From positions 1-38,928 of IMG/VR virus record IMGVR_UViG_3300042387_002375: a stretch of 38,928 nucleotides of DNA; one strand, written 5' to 3'. Under the pieces are notes generated by a model. It ran no database searches and was not told the DNA's origin. It saw only the letters and a list, made by a program, of their open reading frames with translations. Numbering within the stretch: the stretch's first letter is position 1; each line of letters begins with the position of its first letter. Shown here in pieces: positions 24,901-32,579 of the stretch. The position numbers and the translations under genes were made by a program. This stretch comes from a virus.

Positions 24901-25169
24901 ATGTGGCTCCAAACGATGATTTAGGAAATGTGTACCCGTTGTCTCTTTTGCAGGTAGAAGGATCCAGACAACCTTTAATGGAGAACTATTATTTCTTTCA
25001 ATATGATGACACTAAGTCTAACGGATATCAATCAAATTTAATTGACTGGGATTCGCCAAATACAACAATATCTTATACTTTATCAACAAACGAAGAATGG
25101 TATGGCGAAGACCAAATGGTCGAACTGTACTTTAATAACATATTAACAAAGCGTTTGTTTGAAAAGTAA
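21984..25169 (+). CDS. Large baseplate-associated protein with PKD and propeller domains
   Basis: A 1061-residue protein next to the gp6-like gene, where T4 has gene 7. Residues 1-85 form a PKD-type domain (TTWDFGDGNFVYN, HVYNFPGVYKVSLSAW). Residues 450-740 contain propeller-like blades, including GIYAITYNPVKELIYAGDAD, YMSIDSEHNVWISLYD, LAITKQNNVWVACRE and HIAVDRQNNLWILHG. The C-terminal region (KTANFVPNHADIDTSEIDQL, then FPEEIKRLLSIFSVQKHYL) resembles the C-termini of virion proteins encoded beside gp6 in marine T4-like phages, as I remember them. It is probably a wedge or baseplate-rim component. Propellers are usual in binding proteins, so a carbohydrate-binding role is possible but unproven. 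Confidence 0.8.
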   Translation: MSLEFSTSPDTKGDVYATTFVFKKTTLPSYTITTWDFGDGNFVYNQEEASHVYNFPGVYKVSLSAWSEQGSLETFSELIDVDYILRDAIIIDQIPSRWGVPGLPSVEPFVVSLTSAKIDEPLSVVLQALNTKSVPHYAVPEKWNFLVPKWRFVDATTNQILDGPIPLSTTPVYKDSVQIAVKGQASFYYVDDLATGTDPTQSCPLLITATLSTESFSYPPETLIYPYHSYSNSEVARAVIAWQISDVVPTDLKVTENFLNDVYPIKWAGVPIPIMITCRFNPSTIESFSSSSAVSSTDVLSYPRTNELGGISAVDVKIIGLSSSQYTVDEAPLYFKATDESNNVSSGYIFTTVTPLVTANTVTIQVSTVAHNQLESENEFPFPDGFPITPEVYISHPFESNINKVNVVTYPTNCADIEYFKNLGVLTDGSISFIGMPVLSSNSVDNLQLSGTNGIYAITYNPVKELIYAGDADQDKIYVINIRNEIIQTLSLSALFGELGSAPSYMSIDSEHNVWISLYDRYTALKYNSSLQTLLASAVPTFFDNLEEFDEGSPLIAPPIAETDKENDVWICYSHPVSSCLLKFDSNGDYVASAENLPLDSVPVSLAITKQNNVWVACREANEVRCYNTNGNLLSSFEYNTPSHIAVDRQNNLWILHGYNLYSMLNTTTLAGSSWRIETKPELKTEIVFDHYAPLSEYSAEDLDITDDTNEIWGGLTVDVYNRAWFIDNENNTAGVFSVFTPENIRIFDVQPTASTNYILRTGDSFVTEIDTTIIRSAQTIGDWSGNRWYQKYAGQYSSVPVSGVSVPFAIKDLNAEARIAKVNDSFDCANHFKSLALPEILSRNTEFFETFLPGVVGYGDAGKEDLGRIVYEKTANFVPNHADIDTSEIDQLMSTASALSVPTKTFGVNFPEEIKRLLSIFSVQKHYLRGVPNLEADINNNIGPILTETDLISAEQYLFMKDKRYDVFQLVYVAPNDDLGNVYPLSLLQVEGSRQPLMENYYFFQYDDTKSNGYQSNLIDWDSPNTTISYTLSTNEEWYGEDQMVELYFNNILTKRLFEK

Positions 25170-25192
25170 GCTTGTTGTTTGCGTTTTTAACG

Positions 25193-25200
25193 AATAAGTA
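25193..25200 (+). promoter_or_regulatory. Late-promoter-like octamer AATAAGTA
   Basis: AATAAGTA lies 9 bases before the GTG start at 25210, in the 40-base gap between the 1061-residue and 1842-residue genes. Confidence 0.5.
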
Positions 25201-25209
25201 AATCCAAGC

Positions 25210-28200
25210 GTGGAAAATATCTTTTTAAAACAACTTGCGAGCAGAGACATTATTACATCTCAAGAAGATATTAATGCTCCGTTTTCATTTGTTGAATGGA
25301 AGCAAAGGCGCTTAAATTATGCAGAGTCTGATATTGTTTATCACTATAATCAATACGTAATTGATTGGTTTACTCGAAATAAAAGCAAGCCAGTTTCCCA
25401 AAAGTTTTTGCTCAGACAAAAATATTTATATTTGCTTAGTCAATTGCAATTATTTTTTTCTGACGAAGAAAAAAACCAGTGGTACAATAAAGTTAATTTA
25501 GCAGACGAAAAAGAATTGTTGCTTGCTATTCCGTATTTTGCAAAAAAGCTCAAAACAATTGCTTTGTATTATTTAAAGCTTCGCAAAAAATTAAAAAATA
25601 CCAAGCTGCGCTATAATTTAGTCGGAACAGAAACAGGACTTGCTCAAGAAATTCAAAACCGTTTGCTGGAAGTATTTTCTTCATTAAACACAGAGCTTCC
25701 GCCAGAGATTCAAAACAACTTGCCTCAATTTGAAGATCTTCAAAATAACTTCACTGTTCAAATAGAGCAATTATATGACGACTCAGTATACTTCGATCGA
25801 GACCCTGCTGTTGCTTTGTCTGCATATTACGATCCGTTTCATCAAGCAACTGCAGATTTTTTTGCAACAAAAGGATTGACTCTGTCTTCTGATGAATGGA
25901 TTTTTAATTCTTTTAATGTTCCAGTAACTGCTGACTTGAATGTATTTGTTAGTCAGTTAACTGGCAACGTATTTGAGCAGTCCGATGCCAACTCATACGG
26001 TTCTTTTATACAAAAATTTTTAGGAGAAAGCAAGTTTACGACTGCGTTTGCTTCAGCTTCTTCGACAACCGTGCTGAGCGACGTTTTGATTTTAACTGGA
26101 ACAAATTTCTTTTATTATCCTTATGGTCCTTCTAGCACTACGTTATTGTCTGGGATTCTTCCTTCTGTAGCCCTCAGCTCAATCAACATTCCTGGCTCAA
26201 CTTCTTCGACGGTAATTAGTGGATCTGACGTCATTTATGTAAAAGTCGGAGACGAAATTAAAAAATCTTGGCTAAAATACAGCGATTATCTTACAAGTAA
26301 CAGAATGCTCGAAGCTGATCTGGTTGACAAAACTACATCGTTTATTTTTCCTTTTCCTGGTTATGGTCTTTCTGCAGAAGATGTAGAATGGACAGGTCCG
26401 AGTTTATCATCTACACCTGAATATCAATTTTTAGTAGATCCTTACAAAACTGTTGTTAACGACGCATATTGGAATCAAAGCTTGCCGTCAGACGCAACAA
26501 TTACAGTTCCAATTAATGAAACTACTTTGATTGCAAGCGGAGCGCTTGCCGGAAGCACGCCTTCAGTTGCAGATAAAATATACTTGAGAGAAAGAAGCGA
26601 AGATGCCCAAAGTGCTTCTACAATAAAGCAAGCAGCTTGGTTGTTCAAACCTCAAAAAACAAACATTCCAATTTCTATTACAACGAGTGCCAGCGCTTTC
26701 TTGTGGCCATTTCACCATGTAAGCTCAGCAAGCAACTCTATTCCAAACTATGTTAAATCTTCTCAAGGATTTTTCAAAGAAGTCTGTCATCCAACAGACA
26801 TTAATCAACTCGACGTGCCTTTTGCTGTTGCATCAAATGAATTTCAATATGCTGAAAAGGTTTTTAAACTTCAAAAGTATGATGATTTAACAATAGATGC
26901 AATAGAATGTTGCTGGCTTTCTGGCTGTTCTTTGTCGGCTGATGATTATGCATGGACAACTCAAGGTGGGTTTTCGTGTTATTTGTCAGCAGGAAAGACA
27001 ACGAAATTTGTTTGGACCGGACCAGACAATACTCCGATTGATCAAGTTTTTACATACATTGACCATTCGCCAAATTGTCCGTTTGTAACACTGTCAGCAG
27101 ATACTGATAATCCAAGCAGTTGTGCTTGTAAACAAGTTTACTATTCTCCTTTTGGTCATAGTGGAGCAACGTTTGCAGACAACAACGCTCGAGCTGACTA
27201 TATTGCAGTAGATACAGAAAATAATTTGGATTCGTTCGACTCAGGATCATGGAGAGACAGTCTTTCTAGCACGTCTAATACTTCTGAAGAATTTGCTTGG
27301 TTCAAAACCAATGAAAACAATTCTTGGGGCAATGGAAGTTGGGTTGCAACAAATGGTCAAACGCCTTTTAACCTCAAGACAGGAAAATCTTATTTTTACA
27401 AACGAACTGCTTCAAGAGACAAAACCTTCTATCCGCCGTATATTGTTAATTTTAAATATGCCCAGAATAATACAAAGTGGATAGAGGCGAGACAACTTGC
27501 TACTGGAGACTGGATTTCGACAGACAAACCTTCAAATTTAAAACTATATCCTGGTGACATAATCAAATGGGAAAAACAGCCAGTAAATACCTTTTACCAG
27601 CTTTCTACAATAAGTTATGATGCTTTTCCAGAAAGACGCAACAGTGCTTGGTGCACACATGATTATTTGCCTCTGAGCGGTTCAATATGGCCAGCTTCTC
27701 CTGATCCAAATCCCGAAGGTCCAGAAACTATTATTATATGGCCAGCAGAACAGCAAAATTTAGGTCAAGACAGAGATCTTCAATTTCCTTTGTATGGTAA
27801 CGAGCCAATAACATTTCCGGACGTCGAAGAGTACTATTGGTGGAGAATTACCAGAACACCGTATGCAGACCAGTACACAAACAACTATACTATAACAGCT
27901 CTGAGTTCAGATCCTTTTACAGGAGAGCACGAACAAGCAAGATGCCGTACTGGTACGGTGTGGACTAGTCACTCTGGATCACTAGCAAATGGGTATTTTG
28001 ATAAGCTTCCGTATCAAAATCACATAACAGTTTCTTGGCCTTCAACATATCCAGAAAGATTTGGTGCTATTTGCTATCCGTCAATTACTGCTGAAAATGA
28101 TCCTCAGTATCCTCAATTTTTCGAAGATCCAGTATTAATTGATGACATAACTAAAATCCATTGGTGGAAAATAATAAGTCCTTTAAGTGCTTATTATGTG

Positions 28201-30738
28201 TATGATCCAACTGTTACAGTATTGACCGGCACAAATCTCATGACAGTTCCTGTTACTGGCTTGTCAGCAACTTATTCGTTTTATTTAAATTTAACAGGAA
28301 CATACAATTTTGAAATTTCTGCTCAATTAAACAGTGGTTTAGATTTTTATTTTAAACAAGTTCCGACATTGACTGCTATTCCTCCAATTGTTTATTGGGC
28401 GCCTGGTTCCACTTTCGTAACATTTTCCCCAACATTGACTGGAACATACGCTACAGATGTTTCAGCAAAGCTTGTTAACGGAGCAGATTATTATTTTAAT
28501 ACAATTCCGTTGATTACAGCAGTTCCAAACCAAGTTGTTGAAAAAGTTCCTCTTCAAACAAATCATCCGGTCACAAGTTACGCAATTCAACAAACTCTTG
28601 TTCCTGTTCCTAGCAAAGACGTTAAGCCTTACTGGGCAGTACTTAATATAAATCAGCAAGACCCAACAAGAAACGAAACGGGATATCAAAAAAATTATAT
28701 CGATGGATATTTGCCAGACAATTTTCCGAGGATTTCGCCAATCGAATTTAATTTTGGAGACATAATTGATTATGAAAGAAAAGGTCCTAGATTTGTTTGG
28801 AAGCAACCGCTGACATACAGTGAATTTGAAGACTCGGAGCAATGGATGCAAATTACTCAAGAAACTTTGAGTAGTACAGACAGAGAGCCTGATCAAATAG
28901 TTACAGCAACGACTGATCCGACGAATATTGTTCTCAGTAACTTTATTGACGGAAAACCTGTAGAAATAACATATATTGCAAAAAACAGCTTTACTTGGCA
29001 AGTATCAACAGAGTTTATCAACCCTCTTTCTGACATTCAAAAAAATATCACTACGGATTTGCTTTTTGGTACTGTCGAACCATGGAATGTTCTTTCTAAT
29101 AGATTTTATCCTACAATTGCAACAGTTCCGACAACAGAAAATCTTTATTCAGAGAAAGAATCTGGAGGATTTTTTACACCTACGAAGCTTGGTGCCTCTC
29201 AATACATTAACGATAACTTCACGCCAATAATTTCAGGAAATTATTATCAACAATCTTTATTGTCAGAAGATACCTCAAAACATATTGGAGGACGAGGATT
29301 AACGAAGACAGAGCAAGATACAATTTATGATTGGGAGGAAAATAATCAGTGGCTTAAAGAACCTTCTACTGCAAACCAGCTGGCCGGTGCTGTTAAGAAA
29401 TCTTTAACAAAGTCCTTGCAAACGTTTGTTCCTTATCAGAACACAGTTGATCAAAAACAATTTGGTTTAATAACTCCAACAAGCAGAACATCGCCATGGG
29501 GCGGACCTGCTGGAGATCAGTGGACAGATAAGCTCAACGAACCGAAAGGATTTACTGGCGTTCGCAACGTTTCTGCTTGGTCTGACAAACAGATACTAAA
29601 GCAAAATCAAAAAGTAATGGATAGCTGGGTTACTGATATTTTTGGAAATCAATATGGCTTATTTAAATCAATTGATTCAGACACAGATATTTATCACAGA
29701 GCTCAGATTGGAGGACAGCTATGGACAAGAACGAACGATCAAATTGTAAAGCCAGGTTATGTTGCGCTGTCAGCTGTTATCGAACCTTTCAAGTCGATTA
29801 ATACAAGCATTTATCAACAACTAACAGGAGAAGGAATTACTAATGTTGATTGTTTCTTTGATACGTTGATGATACAAACTTCAAGCATTGCACTATTTTC
29901 AAAACTTCGTTATAATTACGAAAGTGCTGCTATTGAAGCTTTAATTGATAATACAAGATTTAAATTGCTCACTTCTACGAACTTTGTAGAAACGAAAGTT
30001 GGTCAGAATTGGTTTTTTCCTACAGAAAAGAGCGTCTTTAATGTATTTACTACAATATCCGCTAACCAACTTCTTCCAGAACTCTTTGAGCTGGATCTCG
30101 TCAACAATACGTTCATCAAACAATTTCCTTATAGTCCGCAGCAACAGGCTTCTGTAATCAGTAGTTTGAGCAGCTTGAGCGTACAGTCAGTTGATGTTGG
30201 TTTATTGACATATAGCAAACAAACTCAGCAATTTTTAATATCCATTCCAGGAAAGCTAACAAATAACGAACAATTTCTTGTTGATGTTATATTGAATGAC
30301 AGAGAGCAGCTCGACATCGAATCGATAATAATTTATACAGATACGAAGCACCCAGCTATACCGTTTCCTAAAAAAATAACTATCACGAATGATTATTTTT
30401 ATGACGAAGTTCCTTTCGAGGTTGGAATAACATCAACAATCGTTGTTCCGACAAGAGATACTGTCGTCGTTTCTATTTCCGCAATTAACAACCCAACATA
30501 TTTTGAATTAATTAACTTTACTTCAAACGTTACTGCCGCAAATGACGGAACGTTTTCGGCCTTTTTTAACCAAACAGGACTCTATCAAGTCAATTATAAA
30601 GTTGGAAATGATTTTGGTTACAACATGGGCTGTTTAACATTGTCTGCAGTCGACAGAGAAGATGTAATATTGCTCAATGGTTATGATGGCTTCTTGAAGC
30701 TGAATGGTTATAACGGAAGATTCGTCATCAAACAATAA
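25210..30738 (+). CDS. Giant virion structural protein, 1842 residues
   Basis: The largest gene in the window, with a GTG start. The N-terminal 160 residues are helical and charged (LLRQKYLYLLSQLQLFFSDE, AIPYFAKKLKTIALYYLKLR, RYNLVGTETGL). This pattern recurs in virion proteins next to gp6 in marine T4-like phages. The rest is mostly beta. Residues 437-458 (ETTLIASGALAGSTPSVADK) match the 823-residue - strand protein. Residues 1028-1075 and 1076-1123 are a 48-residue duplication (LTGTYNFEISAQLNSG and LTGTYATDVSAKLVNG). Residues about 1438-1490 (QWTDKLNEPKGFTGV, SWVTDIFGNQYGLFK) form a conserved-looking block. The C-terminus ends in an Ig-like strand set and a short LNGYDGFLKLNGYNG repeat. It is probably a baseplate component or fibre anchor; exact role unknown. 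Confidence 0.8.
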   Translation: MENIFLKQLASRDIITSQEDINAPFSFVEWKQRRLNYAESDIVYHYNQYVIDWFTRNKSKPVSQKFLLRQKYLYLLSQLQLFFSDEEKNQWYNKVNLADEKELLLAIPYFAKKLKTIALYYLKLRKKLKNTKLRYNLVGTETGLAQEIQNRLLEVFSSLNTELPPEIQNNLPQFEDLQNNFTVQIEQLYDDSVYFDRDPAVALSAYYDPFHQATADFFATKGLTLSSDEWIFNSFNVPVTADLNVFVSQLTGNVFEQSDANSYGSFIQKFLGESKFTTAFASASSTTVLSDVLILTGTNFFYYPYGPSSTTLLSGILPSVALSSINIPGSTSSTVISGSDVIYVKVGDEIKKSWLKYSDYLTSNRMLEADLVDKTTSFIFPFPGYGLSAEDVEWTGPSLSSTPEYQFLVDPYKTVVNDAYWNQSLPSDATITVPINETTLIASGALAGSTPSVADKIYLRERSEDAQSASTIKQAAWLFKPQKTNIPISITTSASAFLWPFHHVSSASNSIPNYVKSSQGFFKEVCHPTDINQLDVPFAVASNEFQYAEKVFKLQKYDDLTIDAIECCWLSGCSLSADDYAWTTQGGFSCYLSAGKTTKFVWTGPDNTPIDQVFTYIDHSPNCPFVTLSADTDNPSSCACKQVYYSPFGHSGATFADNNARADYIAVDTENNLDSFDSGSWRDSLSSTSNTSEEFAWFKTNENNSWGNGSWVATNGQTPFNLKTGKSYFYKRTASRDKTFYPPYIVNFKYAQNNTKWIEARQLATGDWISTDKPSNLKLYPGDIIKWEKQPVNTFYQLSTISYDAFPERRNSAWCTHDYLPLSGSIWPASPDPNPEGPETIIIWPAEQQNLGQDRDLQFPLYGNEPITFPDVEEYYWWRITRTPYADQYTNNYTITALSSDPFTGEHEQARCRTGTVWTSHSGSLANGYFDKLPYQNHITVSWPSTYPERFGAICYPSITAENDPQYPQFFEDPVLIDDITKIHWWKIISPLSAYYVYDPTVTVLTGTNLMTVPVTGLSATYSFYLNLTGTYNFEISAQLNSGLDFYFKQVPTLTAIPPIVYWAPGSTFVTFSPTLTGTYATDVSAKLVNGADYYFNTIPLITAVPNQVVEKVPLQTNHPVTSYAIQQTLVPVPSKDVKPYWAVLNINQQDPTRNETGYQKNYIDGYLPDNFPRISPIEFNFGDIIDYERKGPRFVWKQPLTYSEFEDSEQWMQITQETLSSTDREPDQIVTATTDPTNIVLSNFIDGKPVEITYIAKNSFTWQVSTEFINPLSDIQKNITTDLLFGTVEPWNVLSNRFYPTIATVPTTENLYSEKESGGFFTPTKLGASQYINDNFTPIISGNYYQQSLLSEDTSKHIGGRGLTKTEQDTIYDWEENNQWLKEPSTANQLAGAVKKSLTKSLQTFVPYQNTVDQKQFGLITPTSRTSPWGGPAGDQWTDKLNEPKGFTGVRNVSAWSDKQILKQNQKVMDSWVTDIFGNQYGLFKSIDSDTDIYHRAQIGGQLWTRTNDQIVKPGYVALSAVIEPFKSINTSIYQQLTGEGITNVDCFFDTLMIQTSSIALFSKLRYNYESAAIEALIDNTRFKLLTSTNFVETKVGQNWFFPTEKSVFNVFTTISANQLLPELFELDLVNNTFIKQFPYSPQQQASVISSLSSLSVQSVDVGLLTYSKQTQQFLISIPGKLTNNEQFLVDVILNDREQLDIESIIIYTDTKHPAIPFPKKITITNDYFYDEVPFEVGITSTIVVPTRDTVVVSISAINNPTYFELINFTSNVTAANDGTFSAFFNQTGLYQVNYKVGNDFGYNMGCLTLSAVDREDVILLNGYDGFLKLNGYNGRFVIKQ

Positions 30739-30741
30739 ATA
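30734..30741 (+). promoter_or_regulatory. Late-promoter-like octamer AATAAATA
   Basis: AATAAATA overlaps the TAA stop of the 1842-residue gene and ends 5 bases before the ATG at 30747. Confidence 0.5.
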
Positions 30742-30746
30742 ACAAT

Positions 30747-31334
30747 ATGGCAGACAAAAGAATTACAGAATTATCAGCAGTAAGTTCAATTAACTTTGAC
30801 AACGATTTGCTGCCAATCGTTAATGAAGGCTTTACAAAAAAAATTACAATCAGAGCTTTTAATGAAGCACTCGAAACAATTTCCTATCAGGGAACTGATT
30901 TAAAAGACCTTTCTGCTAACTGGCAAAGCACATACGGAATTGTTAGTGCAAATTCAGAAAGCTGGCAAAATGCTTATACTGCTGTTGCTCCAAACTCTGC
31001 TAATTGGACAAGTGCTTACTCAACAGTCCAAGAAAACTCTGCCACTAATTGGAGCTATCAAGGAACAGATTTAAAGGACCTTTCTGCTAATTGGGAGAAT
31101 ACATATACCACTGTCAGTATGAAGTCTGCTGATTGGGATGCTGCTACTTTTAACCAAGAATTAACATATACAGAACAATTAACAGGACTGAATGCATGCT
31201 TGAGAATTACTGTGAATGGTTCAACTAGATATTTGCGCTTGTTCGAAATTGGACCAGAAATATTCGAGTTCGGAACAGAGGATGCTTTGGATGTAGTAAT
31301 TACAGAAGCTAGCGAAACAATATTTTTCGATTAA
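30747..31334 (+). CDS. Short tail fibre protein with Trp-spaced repeats
   Basis: A 195-residue protein. The N-terminus (MADKRITELSAV, then DLLPIVNEGFTKKITIRAF) is a typical fibre attachment segment, nearly shared with the next gene. Residues 45-130 are repeats of about 15 residues in which Trp, Tyr and Asn recur (DLSANWQSTYGIVSANSESW, ANWTSAYSTVQENSA), with a second copy of SYQGTDLKDLSANW. The last 50 residues form a beta cap (LNACLRITVNGSTRYLRLFE). The short length and missing tip suggest a small fibre or whisker, or one that carries another fibre. It is probably co-transcribed with its neighbours. Confidence 0.75.
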   Translation: MADKRITELSAVSSINFDNDLLPIVNEGFTKKITIRAFNEALETISYQGTDLKDLSANWQSTYGIVSANSESWQNAYTAVAPNSANWTSAYSTVQENSATNWSYQGTDLKDLSANWENTYTTVSMKSADWDAATFNQELTYTEQLTGLNACLRITVNGSTRYLRLFEIGPEIFEFGTEDALDVVITEASETIFFD

Positions 31335-31337
31335 ATA
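31330..31337 (+). promoter_or_regulatory. Late-promoter-like octamer ATTAAATA
   Basis: ATTAAATA overlaps the TAA stop of the previous gene and ends 5 bases before the ATG at 31343. Confidence 0.5.
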
Positions 31338-31342
31338 AAAAC

Positions 31343-32527
31343 ATGGCTCAAAAGAAAATTTCCCAATTATTAGAAGCAACGACTCTTATTCTGTCGTCAG
31401 ATCTTTTACCAATCGTCAACGAAGGTTCTACAAAAAAAGTTACACTTTCTGCTTTTTTTGCTAGCATCGATCCACAAACTACTCTTGATGCAGGAGTCAG
31501 AGACCTTTCTGCCGTTTGGCAAGATTCGTCCACAGTTGTTCAAACTAACTCAGCAGCATGGGCAATCGACATTTCTATTGACACGGGAGTAAGAGACCTT
31601 TCCGCTACTTGGCAAGATTCTTCTACTGTAGTTCAAAATACTTCTGGAAACTTAGAATCTTCTTTTACTTTCGTCGTAAACAATTCAGCAAAGTATGATG
31701 ATGTTTCTACGATTGTTCAAACTAACTCTGCGTCTTGGGCCATTGATACATCCATCGATACAGAAGTGAGAGATCTTTCCGCTAAGTGGGAGGACTCTTC
31801 TACAATCGTTCAAACTAACTCTGCTGCATGGGCAATTGACTCAACTATTGATGCTGGCGTGAGAGATCTTTCCGCTAAGTGGGAAGATACTTCCACCAAT
31901 GTTCAAAGTGCTTCTGCTAATTGGATTTTTGATGGCGGCAACTCAAAAGGTGCAGAAATTGTTATTGGGACAAATGATGAGCATGCTTTGAGCTTCGAGA
32001 CAAACAATTCAACAAGAGTTGTAATTGCTAGTAGCGGTAAAGTAGGAATTAATGAAAGTTCGCCAGAAGCTAAGCTACACGTTTCTGATGGCTCAGCTGG
32101 CTCCGTTACAGCTCCAACAAGTAGCGTCAGTGTTTTTGAAAGCGCAGGCAATGCTTATGTATCTTTGTTGAGTCCTAATAGCCATTATGCTGGCGTTGTC
32201 ATGGGTGGTCCGACAAATCCTTATGGATCTTATGTTAGTTGGAATCACGACAATCTTTCTTTAAAGGTAGGCACGAATCATACCGGAGCATCCATTCAAG
32301 TGCTTGCAGGAACTGAACAAGAGGCATTGAGAATTGCTTCTACAGGAAATGTTGGCGTCGGAACTACTTCTCCAAGCGAGAAGCTCACAGTTTTTGGAAA
32401 TATTAGTGCTTCCGGAAATTATAAATTTGGAAGCACTTCGTCGGCACCGAGTGATACAGTCACTCCAGTTGCTTGGGTAGAAGTTTTTGTGGGCACAACT
32501 GCTTATAAAATGCCGCTATATCAGTGA
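31343..32527 (+). CDS. Tail fibre protein with 31-residue repeats
   Basis: A 394-residue protein. The N-terminus (MAQKKISQLLEA, then DLLPIVNEGSTKKVTLSAF) is paralogous to that of the 195-residue gene before it. Residues 51-194 carry repeats with a 31-residue period (GVRDLSAVWQDSSTVVQTNS, then AAWAIDISID). A beta region with KVGINESSPEAKLHVSDG and GNVGVGTTSPSEKLTVFGNI follows, a pattern very common near the ends of phage fibres. The last segment (VEVFVGTTAYKMPLYQ) is a short strand that probably closes the trimer. A shared terminator lies 28 bases downstream. Confidence 0.85.
   Translation: MAQKKISQLLEATTLILSSDLLPIVNEGSTKKVTLSAFFASIDPQTTLDAGVRDLSAVWQDSSTVVQTNSAAWAIDISIDTGVRDLSATWQDSSTVVQNTSGNLESSFTFVVNNSAKYDDVSTIVQTNSASWAIDTSIDTEVRDLSAKWEDSSTIVQTNSAAWAIDSTIDAGVRDLSAKWEDTSTNVQSASANWIFDGGNSKGAEIVIGTNDEHALSFETNNSTRVVIASSGKVGINESSPEAKLHVSDGSAGSVTAPTSSVSVFESAGNAYVSLLSPNSHYAGVVMGGPTNPYGSYVSWNHDNLSLKVGTNHTGASIQVLAGTEQEALRIASTGNVGVGTTSPSEKLTVFGNISASGNYKFGSTSSAPSDTVTPVAWVEVFVGTTAYKMPLYQ
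31493..31924 (+). repeat. 31-codon repeats in the 394-residue fibre gene
   Basis: In-frame copies of (G/E)VRDLSAxWxDSST begin at residues 51, 82, 141 and 172, spaced 31, 59 and 31 residues. The third and fourth copies are nearly identical at the DNA level. The 59-residue gap contains a diverged copy lacking the GVRDLSA part. Confidence 0.8.
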
Positions 32528-32550
32528 TAGTCAGCAACAATTAAAATTCG

Positions 32551-32577
32551 AAGAGGGCTCTGAAAAGAGCCCTTCTT
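32551..32577. terminator. Bidirectional terminator between convergent fibre genes
   Basis: A 7-bp perfect stem (gggctct 32555-32561 and agagccc 32566-32572) with a GAAA tetraloop and T-rich flanks (TTCTTT on +). It lies between the + strand fibre gene ending at 32527 and the - strand gene ending at 32580, so it can stop both. Confidence 0.85.
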
Positions 32578-32579
32578 TG

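Noticed and set aside
28462-29001. A 179-codon - strand frame within the 1842-residue gene
   Set aside because: It lies wholly inside a well-supported structural gene and shows no promoter octamer, coupling or recognisable domain.
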